In this document: positions 22,504 through 37,500 of the stretch, piece after piece | Position numbering within the stretch: the first letter of the stretch is position 1 | Layout: each line of letters starts with the position of its first letter | Assembly (NCBI GenBank): GCA_902801155.1 | Contig: CADCHG010000016.1 | Coordinates: forward strand, 1-63,777 | Direction of reading: 5' to 3' | DNA: 63,777 bases | From: an uncultured Prevotellaceae bacterium | Lineage (GTDB): Bacteria > Bacteroidota > Bacteroidia > Bacteroidales > Bacteroidaceae | Made by a program: the position numbers and the translations under genes | Notes under the pieces: model-generated | What the model was told of the DNA's origin: nothing | Databases searched by the model: none | The model's input: the letters and a program-made list of their open reading frames with translations, nothing else

Positions 22504-25500
22504 CTACTTGATGCTGAGCTTCTTCTTACCAACGATATAGATGCCGTTAGCAAAGCCAGAGTAGGTATTAGTGCCAGGAACGACATTGAAAATACGAACA
22601 AGCTGACCTGTGGCAGTATAGAGACTCAGAGAAAGGGCTGCCGGACTCTCTACGTAAATCTTGCGATCCTTTGCATAGATACGCAAACCGTCATTCTCCT
22701 CCTCATCATTCTGTGGGAGTTCTTCAATACCAGTATCCTCATAGATAAGGATGCTCTCAGGCTTAGCAAATGCCTTGCCCGGAGAAGACGAACCTGTGAT
22801 GGTCATATAGGTACGGAATGGAAGTATATCCCTTTCGTAACCGCTAAATGATGTTCCGCTATCGTCTATGCCATAGGTATCATCATCATTCTGGGCAGAG
22901 AAGGCTCCACGATGAGTTACGACTCCTGCCGTAGTAGAAACTGCGCTATCGTCAGTTACGCCAATAAGATTTGCATTCTCAATATTGAGATTACTTACCT
23001 TTGGATTATTACCATACCAAGAGAATGTGACATTCTGAGGCTTAGTAGCAACCTCTCGGAAAGAGAATCCATGAGCATCGGTATCAGCATCCCAAACACC
23101 ATGTTCACCAAGACTGAGAGACTGGTTGAAATCACCTGAAAGGTCAAACTCCTTGAAGGTAGCACCAGGGAAGCTTACGATGTAAGGAACATAAGCCTGC
23201 TGGAAGTAGTAACCGCTGAAGTCACGAGCTGTCCTATAGATACTGAAGTTATTATCCTCATAGATGTCACCATAGATATCGGCAAAATGAGAGTTGAAGT
23301 AACGATAGTCGCCTGTGAGAGTTCCACCTGTGAACAATTCTGCTCCTGGGCGGGTGAACGTAGCCTTTATAGGCTGTGAATCCGCAGCAGGTGTAGAAGC
23401 GGTAAGACCACGCAGCCAGTATTCATGACCAACATTTGTGGTATTAGCCTCAGTCGCATTAGCCGCATTGGCATCAGTCTCACCATAGAAATGAGAAATC
23501 TCGCCATTGAAGCTTGCCTCTACCCTATTCACTGAGAATGGTAATGATATGCCTTCCCAAGCATCGTTCTTGTTTGCTGCATAGTAACGAGGTACGCGGG
23601 TGTACCAAGCACGATTTGAAACAACAAACGCGATAGGACAGTTGAAGTCATTATTGAAGCAATCACCACCCTCGCTGTTCTTGTTATCAACAGTACGCTC
23701 AACAAGATGCAGGAACTCGGTTGTAGGAGTTACCGCCTGATTAATGACATGAGCCCTGATGTTTGACTCAGGCGTAGCCGGAGTCTCGCCATAAGTATCA
23801 GAATATTTGAATGTAGCGAGAACGCCATTAAGGTCACTTGCAGAACGAGCATAGAGCAAGAGATTTCGGGTTACACCTTCATCAAGACTTATATTATTCA
23901 TGCCATAGTCAGAAACAGGATAATAGAAGTCCATGCCTGTGCCTGCAGCCCTTGATATATTACCACCAATATTCGTAGCATCGGTATAATTCAAGCCGTT
24001 ATAGCCATAGAAATCGATGGCAGTAATACCGTTATCATGAACATAGGCATCAGAATTATAGTAGAAGCCGTTATTATTCTTGCTACCATAATATCCACCT
24101 GCACGATATACTCGGTTCTTCATATCCTCATAGAGCCTGAAGGCATTACTTTCCTCATCCTTTGCGATAGCAGCCGGAACAGTAAGGTTGGCAATACCCT
24201 CAGGACAATCCTTAGTATCTGCATTTAGGATTTGTCCGAAGAAGAAATAGTCATTCTTTGGCTTACCGCCCTCTATGAGATTCTCATTCATGAGAGGTCT
24301 GTAAGTCACGTTTCCTTCCTCATCCACCACAGCACGGCTCTCATCAATAGGGTGAGATGTGTCGTGTGTAGTTGCAGCATACCCATAGTTCGGGATAAAT
24401 GAGTTACGGATAAACTCAGAGCCTTCATAGTGGTTATCGAATGAATAGCCAGAATAGAGGTAGTCTCCGTTCTCGTAGTATTTCTCCACATAGTCCTGGG
24501 TATTCTCAAGACTTCCCGTACCATCCACATAACGCTTATGCAGATAATATTGGTTGAGGTCGTATGCCACCTTGCCATATCGCCAGTCTTCCTTCGCATA
24601 TCCGGTGAATGCTGTACCGTCAATACGATATACGGTATTATGGCCATATTCATAGCAGCAATGCAGACTCGGGTTATTTGCAGAAGAACTTGCAGAAACA
24701 ATCCTTCCACTTACAAGACCGAGGTTATGGATATTAGCACTTGCATCAATAGCCTTGAGCAGACTTGCGTTGTTTGCAATTCCCGTAATGGCATGTCCGT
24801 CACCATGGAATGTGCCCTTGAAGTTATCAGGAGCCACATAGTCAGAACCTACCGTTACGTTATCCTGCATAACGAACTGCATATTCGCACCAAAGTCATT
24901 CTTTGTGCCAACCTCAGAGAATTCATCCTTCTTCTCATTAATGAATGTAGCGAACCTCAGAAGGTCGGTTTCATCCTCAATGTAGATGCGAGGCTCAGGA
25001 ATCTCAGAGTTGGCAGCACGCTGAGCAGCGAGGTCAATATGCAGGTCAAGTGCATCTTCACCCTCGTAGATACCACCTCCTGAACGGCGAGGTTCCATAC
25101 GATGATAGTTGTGGATTTCAAGTTTGCTGTCATCATCCATCGGAACTAAGAAGAGCTCATTAAGACCGAGGACCTTGAAGCAATACTGCACTCCATAGCC
25201 ATCCATGAAGTAGTATGCAGGAATACGGATACAAGGATTCGTGGTGTTACTCTCATCATAGATAACGTCGGCAAGCATCTCCGAAGTGGCATTGTCGTCA
25301 CCCTTCTCTTTCAGGTAAGGATAACCCACCTCGTAAGTGTAGAATATCTCCTTGTCGTTACTATCCTTCTTGAATCTCCATTCACCATTCTCATCCTTTA
25401 CACGAGGACCTATGCGATATACGGTAGCACATTGTGGCATACTGTGGTCAGCACCAATCTGTATGCTACCCTTGTTAACCTCGATCATCTCACCTGGCAA

Positions 25501-28500
25501 AGCACAGTTCACTACCTTCACGGCACCTGTAACGTCAGGTCCCTGAACATAGTTTATAGTGAGATAGATGGTGTAGGTATATGTCACTTCTGAAACGTCA
25601 GTCTCAAGGTCGATAGTCACCTTACAAGGCTCTGACATGTGCTCCTGATAGTATTGAGCGCCAGAGTTGTTTGCCTTGTCTATGAGCTGAAGCACGATGT
25701 TGGCTCCATCAATCTCAGTAGTACCCACGAATGTACCGACCTCACTTCCTGTAGAAGAAGTAAACGGCACGTTCACGTAGTATGCGCCCTTATCCGTTTC
25801 AGGTGTAACGCCGCTATAGTCATACAGGCCGTCATAGGTAGTGGCCGATGTAGCGCCTATTACAAGCTGATATTTCTGATATGCATCAGAGTTCGGATCA
25901 ATATTGCGCATCTCTATATCTCCCTCATAGTTCTCGGTATGAGCACTTCTCCATGTAACATTCTTGAGCTTCACGGCAGATCCCAGAGGAGTACCCACAA
26001 GATTCATGAGGGCATCGTGGTTATCTGAGTTGAACTTCAGGTAAGGCTCACTTGAACTGTTATACGTATAACCCGTGATAGTGGTGTTATAGTAGTAATG
26101 AGTACCTGTGACATACCAATAGTGGATATCGTCCTTTACAGCAAGACTCTCCTGAGCATCATATCCATGGCTGAAACAGTCGTCAACGATGTATCTGCCC
26201 CTGGAAGCATCATGAGGGAATACGAAGTTACCAGAAGTCTGGAGGAAGTCCTCAGCACCTTCCACCTCTGGTGCATCAGTAGATATAGCCTTCTTGCGAG
26301 GCGCATGCTGCTTGGCACCAGCAGCCTTGCGGCTATGTATATTCTTGGCATACACATAACCACCACCCTCATCGTCACGCACATTGACGAGTGCAATCTC
26401 CACGACTCCGACCACAGGACCATAGATGATCTCCTCAGAACTTGCCACAGTCTTGATGTTCTGCACCTTCAGGGCATATCCGGAGGCGATACCAATCATA
26501 TTGGCAGCAGTACCGTCATTACGCTTGATGAAATCCTCCGAATTAGGATGCTCTTCCCCTTCACTATTGCGATTATCAATATATGACTGCTTAACAGCTA
26601 AATATGAAGGACTACTTGTAGTCTTTGCACCGTTAGCAGCGCGATAGTCATCGGCAAATGCCACGTTAGAATAGATAGCACCGCAATAGTGGATGTTGTT
26701 TGAGAGGCCGAGATAGTTGCGTGAACGCTTCGCGGTAGTAGCGGCGAGGATGTTTCCTGACGTGCTGGTAACAATATTACCATCAGTTCCTCTCACGTTC
26801 AGAGACACCATCTGGATCTCACCCACACGTGCTATAGAATAAGGTGTTGCGGAAATCTCACTAATGTTATAGTCACGAGCACCGAGCAGCGTCACAGCAC
26901 AATCCGTGAGGCGGAGCATATCCATACGCTGGAAGGAGTTCACTATACGTGCATTGTCAGGTGTCTTGCCAGCAAAGCCGTAACCATAAAGTTCTCCGCT
27001 ACGGAAGCCCTCAGCGAATGAAAGGTGTCCGTCACCGTACATACCACCATCACCGTTGTATTCATATATTATAATCTTACCGTCCCTCGTCACAGCATCA
27101 GGCAGGTTGGAGGTAGAAGTAACATTATATCCTTCGGTGTATATATACTTGTAGTGACCATCTGCGGTCTGGTAGTAATATCCGAAGATATCGTCGGTAG
27201 GAGCGATGTCCGTTCTCTCGTTCATAGTCTGGGAAGAAACGGATATGTGGTCGGTAGTGAAGCTTGTTTCAGATGTAGGAGCATCCCATACCAATACGGT
27301 AGTGTTACCTCCGAATCCTATGGTGCCTACGCTCTCATCCTTCCATTCTCCACTATCTTCCTCGCCAAGGCTCTCCACACCGTCGAACTTCTTCACGGTA
27401 TAGGTACCAGCTGCGACTGATGAACCAGAAGCGAGGGCATAACCTCCACCATATACAGCCTCATCGATTTTTATGTCGATGCTGTTCCAGTTCACGCCGC
27501 TGGATGTGGTTACTATATTAGAGAAGTTACCATGCTCACCCATCGTTGCCTGAGTATGTCCAGCATCGTATGAGTGTATGGCATCAAATACCTCCTCGGA
27601 TATGATATCACCCTCAAGCAGGTTGATGGTCTTCTTCACCATCTCAGAGCCATCCTCGTTCTTCACCTCAGAATTCCATTTGTCGGTACGCTGCAAGTGA
27701 TAGGTTCCGCTCTTCTGCACGGTGTAATACTTAGGATATCCAACGAGTACATGTGTGCTACCCCACATTATGCCAGAGTAAGAGCCTCCACATACGGAAG
27801 ATGCCACATGACCGTTATATATGCGGACATAGGAATTACCTACCACGTTACCCTGCTGGCCACCACCATAGATATAGTTGGTCGTAGCTCCATGAGCCTC
27901 AGTATCGTAGCGTGTTGCCGTAGCAAAGCGGTTTTTAGCCACATCCTTTCCGAAGTCAACATGAGTGTTTCCGCGCACGTATGCCAAACTACCATATCCT
28001 GCGCCATATATGCTGCACACGGCAAGGTTCTTCGCCTTTGTCTCGGCAAGCTCTGCAGGGGTGATATTGGCAAGCATGTCAGACTTCATGTCGATATGCA
28101 CGTCACCCACGATTGTGCCTGAAGTATAGCATCCGCCATACACATTGGCACCTTCCATGACTCCGTTCTCACCGACATAAGGCAGGAACTGACACTCAAC
28201 ATTAAGCTTGATAGCATCCTTACCACGTGCACCGAGCAGGTATCCGCCCTTATGCAGAATTCCAGAGTAAGGCATTCTGTAGTTCGCCATATTACAGCCA
28301 CCAACTATCTTATCGGTAATGACAAGGCTTGACGGGAAAGTATATGTTACCATATTACCATTCTCGTCAGGCTCCACATTCATGTTACCACGGTTACCTC
28401 CACAGTAGAAAGAACCGATGGTTACGTTCTGCATATCATCTGCCCAATAGACGATAGGCTGCACATCCATCTCTACTGACTGGAAGTAGAGGTCGAGAAG

Positions 28501-31500
28501 ATGCTGATAAACCTTTGGTCTGTTCTCGTGAGATACAGGCAGATACTGCATTGTGATGGCATGGTTACCAGGGATATGGCTCCAGTCGATAGCATCCTCG
28601 AGGTGGAGAGAGTTCAAATCCTCGTATGCCTTACGGTATTTCTCACTTCCATCAAACATAGCATCGCCATCACATCCCATGAATACATTCTTGATGTTAA
28701 GGTTACTGCCGAAATGGAAGGTAACGACAGGCTTATTGCCATTGAGGTTGTTGACCGTAGCAGAGTTACCGCCACCATACACGCCACCAAGTTCAAGGCG
28801 GTTGTCAGCAGACGGTCCGCTAAGATTAATCTCCACATTCTGCACTTTAGGACGATATGAACTGCAGTTCACCATGCGCTGAGCAGGAGAAGAGGCTGCG
28901 ATACTGGTCATGAAACTTCGCAGAGGAACGGTATATACAAGGTCGTAGGTATTTCTACCCATCTTGTAATACTCGTTCACAGTTACTTTCTTCTCCCCGT
29001 TTCTACCTACAGCATACAGGTAGTCACCATTACCAGCACCATATACGTTACCAAAAACATGACCTGCGGATATGTTGAGGATGGTTTTATTGAGGATATC
29101 ACCCGATACATCATTACCGCCGTACACATTATCATGCACATATAGAGACTCGCCTGTATTGCCATTAGGACCGATGTTGAGCGTTACGATGCCTTTCTTG
29201 TCAGGATTTGCAGCAAGGTAGTCATTATACATGCTCTCGTCAGTAAAGCCCACATCACCCATCAAACCACCGCCAAAGATATCTCTACAGTCAACGCTAT
29301 TGATTGTGACCTCAGCAGCACCCACAGGAGCATAGAAACCGCCTCCAAATGCACGACGAAGGAATGTCTCACCGCCGATAGTTACATTAGTAACGCCTCT
29401 AACAGGACCGGAATATCCACCGCCAACAACGTCCATCACAGACTGACGTGACAGGAAATGTGCATGAAGCTGTGAAGCGTCGTGCAATTCATCAGCATCC
29501 TTTATAAGCATTTCCTCTTTTTCAAGACTTACATTGACGTTGGTGTTATTTTCTATCAAAGTATTCTCACCATAGCCGCCACCGAATACACAGAAGTGCG
29601 GTGAACCTACTTTATGATATATTTCCATCCACTCGTTGGTATTGAAGAAACCTCCAATATCATCGGTGCTGACTCCGGAAACTGCCTGCAGACTCTTTGG
29701 TATCAATCCCTTGGTCATAGTGACATAAGTATTGCCACCAACCTTACATGCGACATTTCCACCACCGTAAATATTATGGTTCACGTTGAACTTCTTCAAA
29801 TCCGGATCATACTGCGGAGAGTATATTCTCTGCTCACCATTCTTGCTTACCACATGAGCCTCGGTCCATATACGATTCTTGGAATCCCATAGAGAGTTAA
29901 CCTTTGCCTCGGCATTTCTCACGATGATATTGGTATTGCCCGTCACATCTGCAGAAGTGATGCCATCAGGGTTGACAATATTGACACCATTCACCGTGAG
30001 GGAATCAACATTACCCCAGCCACCGCCGAACATGTTATAGACAATATATCCGCCATTGAAATCCATGAAGGTATTGCCATACACCGTACCGTTTTGGCAA
30101 CCGCCATAGATACGATTCCAAAGATAAGGGATAACAGGCTTATCCAATTCATCATCATTCACATACGGATACTTACGCACCGTATTCTCCACACAGAAGC
30201 GAGTGTTACCATAGACAGCACCAAGTTTTGTATAGTCATTACACATATTCTTGGTACGACCGTTACCACCTGCAAATACAGAAGAGAATACACCTCCACC
30301 ATAAATATATACAGATGTGGTGAATTCCTTACTGTCCTGATTATCCAGTGTTATCTCTTCGCAAGTTTCCGTTTTAACGGTACCGACATTAGCTACGTCA
30401 CCGCCACCATATACATTTCCGAACACAAGTACGCGCTCCTTGTCATACGTTTGATAACCCTCACCATCAGGATTAGGAATATCAGATGTCATAGGCATAG
30501 CTTCACCCCATACCTCCACATGAGTCTTTCCCTTTACGCGGGCAATGTCAGGGAAATCAATAAAGGTATCTCCATCCTTGTATGACTCAACACCCGCACC
30601 TCCGCCAAATACATTGAGAGAGACGAAGCCTGAGTGCAGAATAACACTTGTGTTACCTCCGACCTCACCATAGGTTTCATTACCAGTAGGATTGGTTGGC
30701 AGAGAACCAAGACCACCGCCAAACACGTTACGACAAGCAAGCTGACAATCAGTAACAACCTTTGTATCGCCAGTAACATATCCACTGAAACCACCACCAT
30801 GAATATCCATGAACGCACAGGTTAGAGCACCGAGCGACATAGCCAGTCGTTTTGCACGATAACGCAGGAAGGTATGCGTATCAGAATTGCCACCATCGAA
30901 ACTACCATACAACCTAATTCTTTCCTCTGGACCAACCGCATTGAAATCATCAAGGAGTGCATTCTCAAATATGACATACTCCGAGATGTCTTCGTTTATA
31001 TAGGCATAAGGTTCCTTTCCTAAATTACCAGGGGCAATGGTGAAATAAAATCTCTCATTATTCGCCTCATTTGTCCCATCATATTTCAAACTGGTACCTT
31101 CCACGTCATCATCATACGGTTTAAGCACAAGCTTGGCACCAGTATAATCGAATCGTGCACCAGGTCCTACATATACGTCAGTCTCGCCTACCCGGGTATT
31201 AATACCCCAACCACCGCCAAACACAGAGAACTGAGGATTATTAATGTTACTTATTGAAGCATACCAGCACAATCCGCCAACAGTAGTCTCATCAAGCAGA
31301 TTGATACTATTGCCCTCATCGTCGGTCAGCCTTGCAATAGGAGAGTGATTGATAGTTACCTTAGCCTTGCCTGCAACATTACAAGCATCTCTTCCACCGC
31401 CAAAGATATTGTGAGCTATGACGAAGCTACACTTACCACTTGCATCGATATTGAAGAAACGTGAATCTGCATATTTCTTTAATAAACCAATAAACTTTGC

Positions 31501-34500
31501 AGCACTCATGGTTCTTAGCTCAGAAAGATTGTTTGCAACAACCTGTGTTGCATCCTTCCACACCACGATATTACCTTGGTTGTCGGCTAACTGATTCCAC
31601 AACCATTTACCACCATCAATCTTTACAGTAGTGTTACCCTTGATGTCAGCATAAGTACCATTAGTCTGTGCCTCCGGAGCATCATCAGCAGCATCACCAA
31701 GACCACCGCCAAAGATATTATGACCGAGTTTTCCGCCCTCGATATGTACGAAGGTACTACCATTAACAGTACCGTATGAACAGCCACCAAAGATGCGGTT
31801 CCAGATAGTTGGAACAATAGTACTGCCATCAGCCAACGTGCTATCACCTACATGCACAAGGGTGTTACCCTCTACACGGCCAAGCGTTGTATAGTCAGAA
31901 GCCTCAGACTTCCTACGACCATTACCTCCAGCAAATACTTCTCCAAAGATGTCACCACCGATTACATTGACGAACGACTGAGCATTGGCATGTTCATATC
32001 TCCTTGGAGGAAGGAACATATCTTCCACATCAAAGATTGTCCTACTCTCAGGTTCTGCCGTAGCAGAGGTATTCTCCTCTCCTACGTTTGCCACGTCACC
32101 ACCGCCATACACAGAGCCAAAGACCTGAGTCTTTCCAGAGATAGTGACAGAAGTCATACCGTGAACACGCGCCATGTCCTTAAAGTCCGTAAGAGTACCA
32201 TTGACTATGGCAGACTCCACACCGGCACCGCCTCCAAAGACATCACCATAGATATAGCCGCCATCAGTAAGGACAGCGGCATTACCGCCCACCTCACCAA
32301 GGTTGTCACGAGTCTTGCCATCATATATTTCCGTTCCTTGCTGTAACATTGTGTAAGCATCCAATTGTCCATATCCACCGCCATATACACGATGCATATA
32401 GGTATTGCCACCAACCTTTACGTCGGTATCGCCAATAACCAGACCGGCATAGCCTCCACCAAGGACACCAAGAACTGTGTTACCTGCTACACCATAGCTA
32501 TCATCATAAACTCCAATAGAAGCATTGTCAGTACCGCCATTGCGCTTTGCCTTCTTCCTATAAGAACCATCCTCTGGCTCAAGTGTATGATTTGTAGCTT
32601 TTGCAAGCTGCATATCTGTGGTAGCACCTTCACTTTGCTGTTCACTCACAGCTACGTAAACCTTTGTTTCCGCTACTGATGTATATGCGCCATATCCACC
32701 TCCGAATACATAGAAGTGAGGATTCTTACTATCATTATACGCATTCTTCCACGCTTCTGTTGAAAGCAATTCATACCCGCAGAATCCCTTTGTCACCTCT
32801 ACAGATGCAAGACCGCCTGTTTCCGTATCGGCAATAGGCATTACCCTACAAGCACGGTTTCCACCGCCATAGATGTTATGGTTATTTATGAATATCGGTG
32901 CACTTTCTTCACCTGCAAGGAACTCGTCCCAGTTCTCTCCAGCCCACTCACCGTTCCAGTCATAGAAACGCTTGAGAGTTCTGTTCCACTTCCTGTTCCA
33001 TACTACGGTTGCACCGTCGATATATACGCTTGTAGAACCTATGACATTGGCAAACGAGATAGGATTTGTGGTAATATCACCATTGCCACCGCCAAAGATT
33101 TCTCCGGCAAATGCGCCCTTAGATATGTTTACGACTGCGTTACCATATATATCAGCCTTGTTTCCGCCTCCGTAGATGTTTCCATACACCACAGGCCCAA
33201 CACCCTGCATTGAAATCTCCGTACCATACAATGCAGGATAGTGACGGATATAATCCTCTTTTTCCTCATCAGTACCATCAGCAGGATAAACAGTACCTAC
33301 AGGAGCTACATTCCCACCACCGAATACGTCACCGAACACCTGACCGCCATTCAGGGTAACTGTGGCGCCTCCAGACACAGGACCGGCATTACCACCTCCA
33401 AAGATAGTAGCCAGGCCATAGTCTCCTTCCTTCGTTGTAAAGTCGTTTATCGTGGTATAGGTATCGCTGACAGGTGCCATAGTTCCATAGCCACCACCAT
33501 ATACTGACATTTGTCCCTTGGTAGTACAGTCGTTAACTATTATTTCCGTCTTACCCTCTACCTTACTTGCCATGTTACCACCACCATACAAATAGTAGTC
33601 GTTGCTTGAGGAAGCATAGTCAACCTTATCTACCTTTATGTAAGTGGTGCCCTTTATGTCGGCAGATGCTGTTACCTGTGCATCGGTAGCAGTAGTAGCC
33701 GAAGTTCCTCCTGTAAGTGCTCCAAGACCACCGCCATAGATGTTTCCATTCAAAGTACAGCCATTCAGCGTAATAGATGTACTGCCATTGGTTATGGCAG
33801 ACTCCGCACCACCATATATGTCACCATTAACCGATGGATTTCCCGATGTCTTGACTACGGTGTTACCATTGACTATACCGAAAAGCGTTGCATTTTCAGG
33901 AGTATGGAGGAGATATGGGGTTAAGGTATGAGGAATGGTAGTTATGCTAACATCATTCGTGATACCCTGAGCCGCACCAAACACATTACCCTCAATCTCA
34001 GCATTGCCTGAAATATTGACAGTAGTAGTGCCATCGACAGCAGCAAGCATACCACCACCATACACATTACCACCAACGCCATTATAAGACAGGATCTTGG
34101 CAGTACCACCGATATTGACGAATGTGTTACCAGTCAACCTTGCCATGTTGGTAAGCGTTCCGTATGTAGAATTATTCAACAATTTAGCCTCTGCCACACC
34201 GGCACCGCCACCATATACGTTACAGTACATAGTGCCACCGTTTATGTTCAATACTACGTTTCCGTATGTTTTTCCAAGCTCTGTATAGTCAGAAGGAGTT
34301 CCTGCATAAGCGTCTTCAGAATAGAACTTATCAGTACCTCTTCCACCAGCAAAGATTCCGTGGTCACAATAGAATGTACCACCAGTAATAGTCAAGGTAG
34401 AAACCGTCTCACCAGCCTTGCCATAGATATTACCTCCATATTTACTCGGAACAACACCTCTATCATTAAACAGACTCGGACTCATAAATCCACTACCGCC

Positions 34501-37500
34501 GGCATATATTCCATCAATAGGCTGAGTAGAAGATCCGAAGATACCGCCATTAATTACAATATTCGTATTGGTCTTCGCAGGATCAACCATTGTATATGGA
34601 TTAGTAGGATCATTTGGATTATAGCATTTTACAGAAACAAATTTTCCCTTTGCATCTGCGTAAGGACCATAGAGCACAACAGTACTGTCAGAATTCCAAT
34701 ATGCGATATGCTCATCCACAGTAGGATTTTCATCATCTCCAACGCCGTTGTAACCACCTGCACCTGCACCGAAGATTCCGCTGAAAATCATATTCTTCTT
34801 TGGGTTATTTTTAGGAAGGATAGTGAATGTTCCGCCATTGATTGTCACCGTACTGTATCCATAGAATGGATTCTTGATAGTTATACCGCCAGTAAAACCA
34901 CGTCCAGTACTGCCGCCATAAAGCTCTGTGATGATAACCTTGCTATTGTCACCATCTCTCGGGTCAACAAGGATATTAGCCCTACCTGAATAGGTATTGT
35001 CAGGGAATCTGTAATTCCTACCGTTATATTCGAAAGTGAAGTTTTTCTGATTTCCCATGTGTCCGTTTACCACACGAGCCACGTATCCGCTCTTAATGAC
35101 GATATCCAAATCGGCATACATCGGTCCCTCATGTGAAGCAGCAATGATACCACAATCGTAATCAGCACCGAATTGATTATGCGCATCATTGTATGCCCTG
35201 TCAATATCAATGGTTACAGTACACTTGATAGGCATATTAGGAGTACCCATCAATCCATTAATCTGATTACTGGTTGACTGTCGTCCGGCAGGAGTGATGC
35301 AGGAATAATGTCCTGACTTCAACGTAATAGTGAAGCCTTCCTTACCATGAGGCATAGCAGCCTCCATAGCTGCCATATCCAATACGCCCTTGTCGGTGCG
35401 GAAGCGCTTGTCATTGTTCAAACCGCCATAGATCTGGAAAGAAGAAGTCTTCGCTCCATCGATAGTTCCATATCCAGGGGCATTACTTGTGAATCCTGTC
35501 ATCTGGACACCCTCACCCATCTCAAGGCTATTATACTGACAGAATATATAGCTTGAGTGTTTGGCTCTGGAATCATGATTGAAAGTAATATTCTGGAAAC
35601 GGGTATCACCAAATAGTCCGATATACTTAACTCCATTATTTCCATCCTCATAGGCTTCTATTATACCGCCATAGTCCACGCCTTCCCACATACCTGTGAT
35701 GGTAGCATTCTTTGCAAGGTGAGAGGCATCAACCTTCGCTTTCCATTGTACGTAGGTTTCAGACACCGCATTGCCCTGAAGACTAGAAGTAATAGAGAAT
35801 CCTTTATTACCACCAGTCTGGTCACACGTAGCTTCTCTGCTACTTGTTCCAATCAGCACGATATAGTTCTCGTCCCATGGTGCATTTTCCTTGAGCAGAC
35901 TATATGCCTTCTGCCATGTCCTTACAGGAGTCTGATCAGTCTTTCCGTCGTTTTCGTCATTTCCTGAAGGATATGACACTCCGTTTATCGTCTCAGTATC
36001 CTTTGTATGTAGATAGACAATAATAGACTTGATGTACTTTACCGTCAGCTCAGTGGTGAATGATGTCTCGTATTTCGCGATGAGGTCTTTGTATATATCC
36101 TCCGTGCCGTGATTTTCCACGAAGGTGTTCCATTGTGCATCAGTAGCCGTAACGGTACAATAATATGTCTTATCTTGACTTGCACCAGAGAGAGTTGCTC
36201 CAGAAACAGTCTCGCCACCTGATAGTGGAATCTTTCCAGAAGAGCTGGATGTATATGTATCGTTTGTGGATATTGGTGTATATGTAATACCGCTATCCTT
36301 ACCGTATGTGCCATCACCCAGCGACATATAGTCAGCCTGCTCTCCAGCAGAAAGGGCAGCATACTCCTCTGCAGAGATAACGTCAGTCATTATATGCTTA
36401 TATGTTACAGTATAGTTTGAAGGGTTGGCATAGATATCTGCAGACCAGTTTGCCTCCAGAACTGGAGTTGAACCTTGCGTCACGCTCTCGATATATGAAC
36501 GGTTAGCATCGAAGCATTGCTGGGCTGTATAGTGCAAGGTTGTGGTTGTACCATCCGACCATTCCTTCCAGTCGTAGCTATAGGTGTAGCCTCCTTCGGT
36601 GAAGGTTTCATCTGGAGTGACGGTAAACGAACCTGAAAAATCATACTTAGGATTATAGTCGGCAGAGAATACATATCCTCGTGGAAGCTCTATTACCTCG
36701 GTTGTATATTTCAGATCAGAACCTCTGAACACCTTGACATACACGAGCTGTGGAGTTACACCAAGGCGTATTTCCTCGCTATTGCTATATGGTTTCTCTT
36801 CACCATTGACATACCATTTATAAGTCAAGCCCTCATCGCCCAACTTATTGGTGACAGTCAGAGTATGGACAAATTTTGAGGCATCACCCAAGTTGTCATC
36901 GGTAAACGTGATGTCGAACACCTCTCCGAGATGCAGCTTGCCATCTGCTCCGAATGTGAAGCCAAACGCCTTTATCTCGTCGTTAAAGGTTGCCTCGCTT
37001 CGTCCGGTACTGAATGCTGACGCAACTGCCGACATGGCACTTGCATCCATCAGGTCAACGTATGCTCCATAGTTTACACCTTGATAGTAATAGTCCTGCA
37101 AGTCTTTCTGGTGATGCCACTTGGTATCATAGTATGAGTGTGAAAGGATTGTCCTTGCACCCATATCACATGGATTTCTCTGGGCATTGTTGTCGCTGAT
37201 GGCAGGATAGGAGTCGGTTATATCCCTATATGCACCGTCATAGTATATCTTATAGCGATTGTCGTAGAATATGTTGCTGACAGGAGCTGACTCGGCAGCG
37301 TTTATCTTGCCGACATACAGATTACAGTAGTAGTCATAGTCGCTTCGGGTGTTATTTCTGAAAGCACCAACTGAGAACAAAGGGCTTACCATTGCCTTTC
37401 CTATAGCCTTCACCTTACCTGTATAATAGGTATAGTTCGGCCAAGGCATAGTACCAGATGCTCCAGAAGACATCATGGAACCTATGATACCTGCAACATC

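Noticed and set aside
25639-26028. Several long plus-strand frames opposite the two giant genes (up to about 209 codons, for example near 34360-34989)
   Set aside because: They are antisense shadows of long, low-stop coding sequence; none shows a domain, signal or start context.
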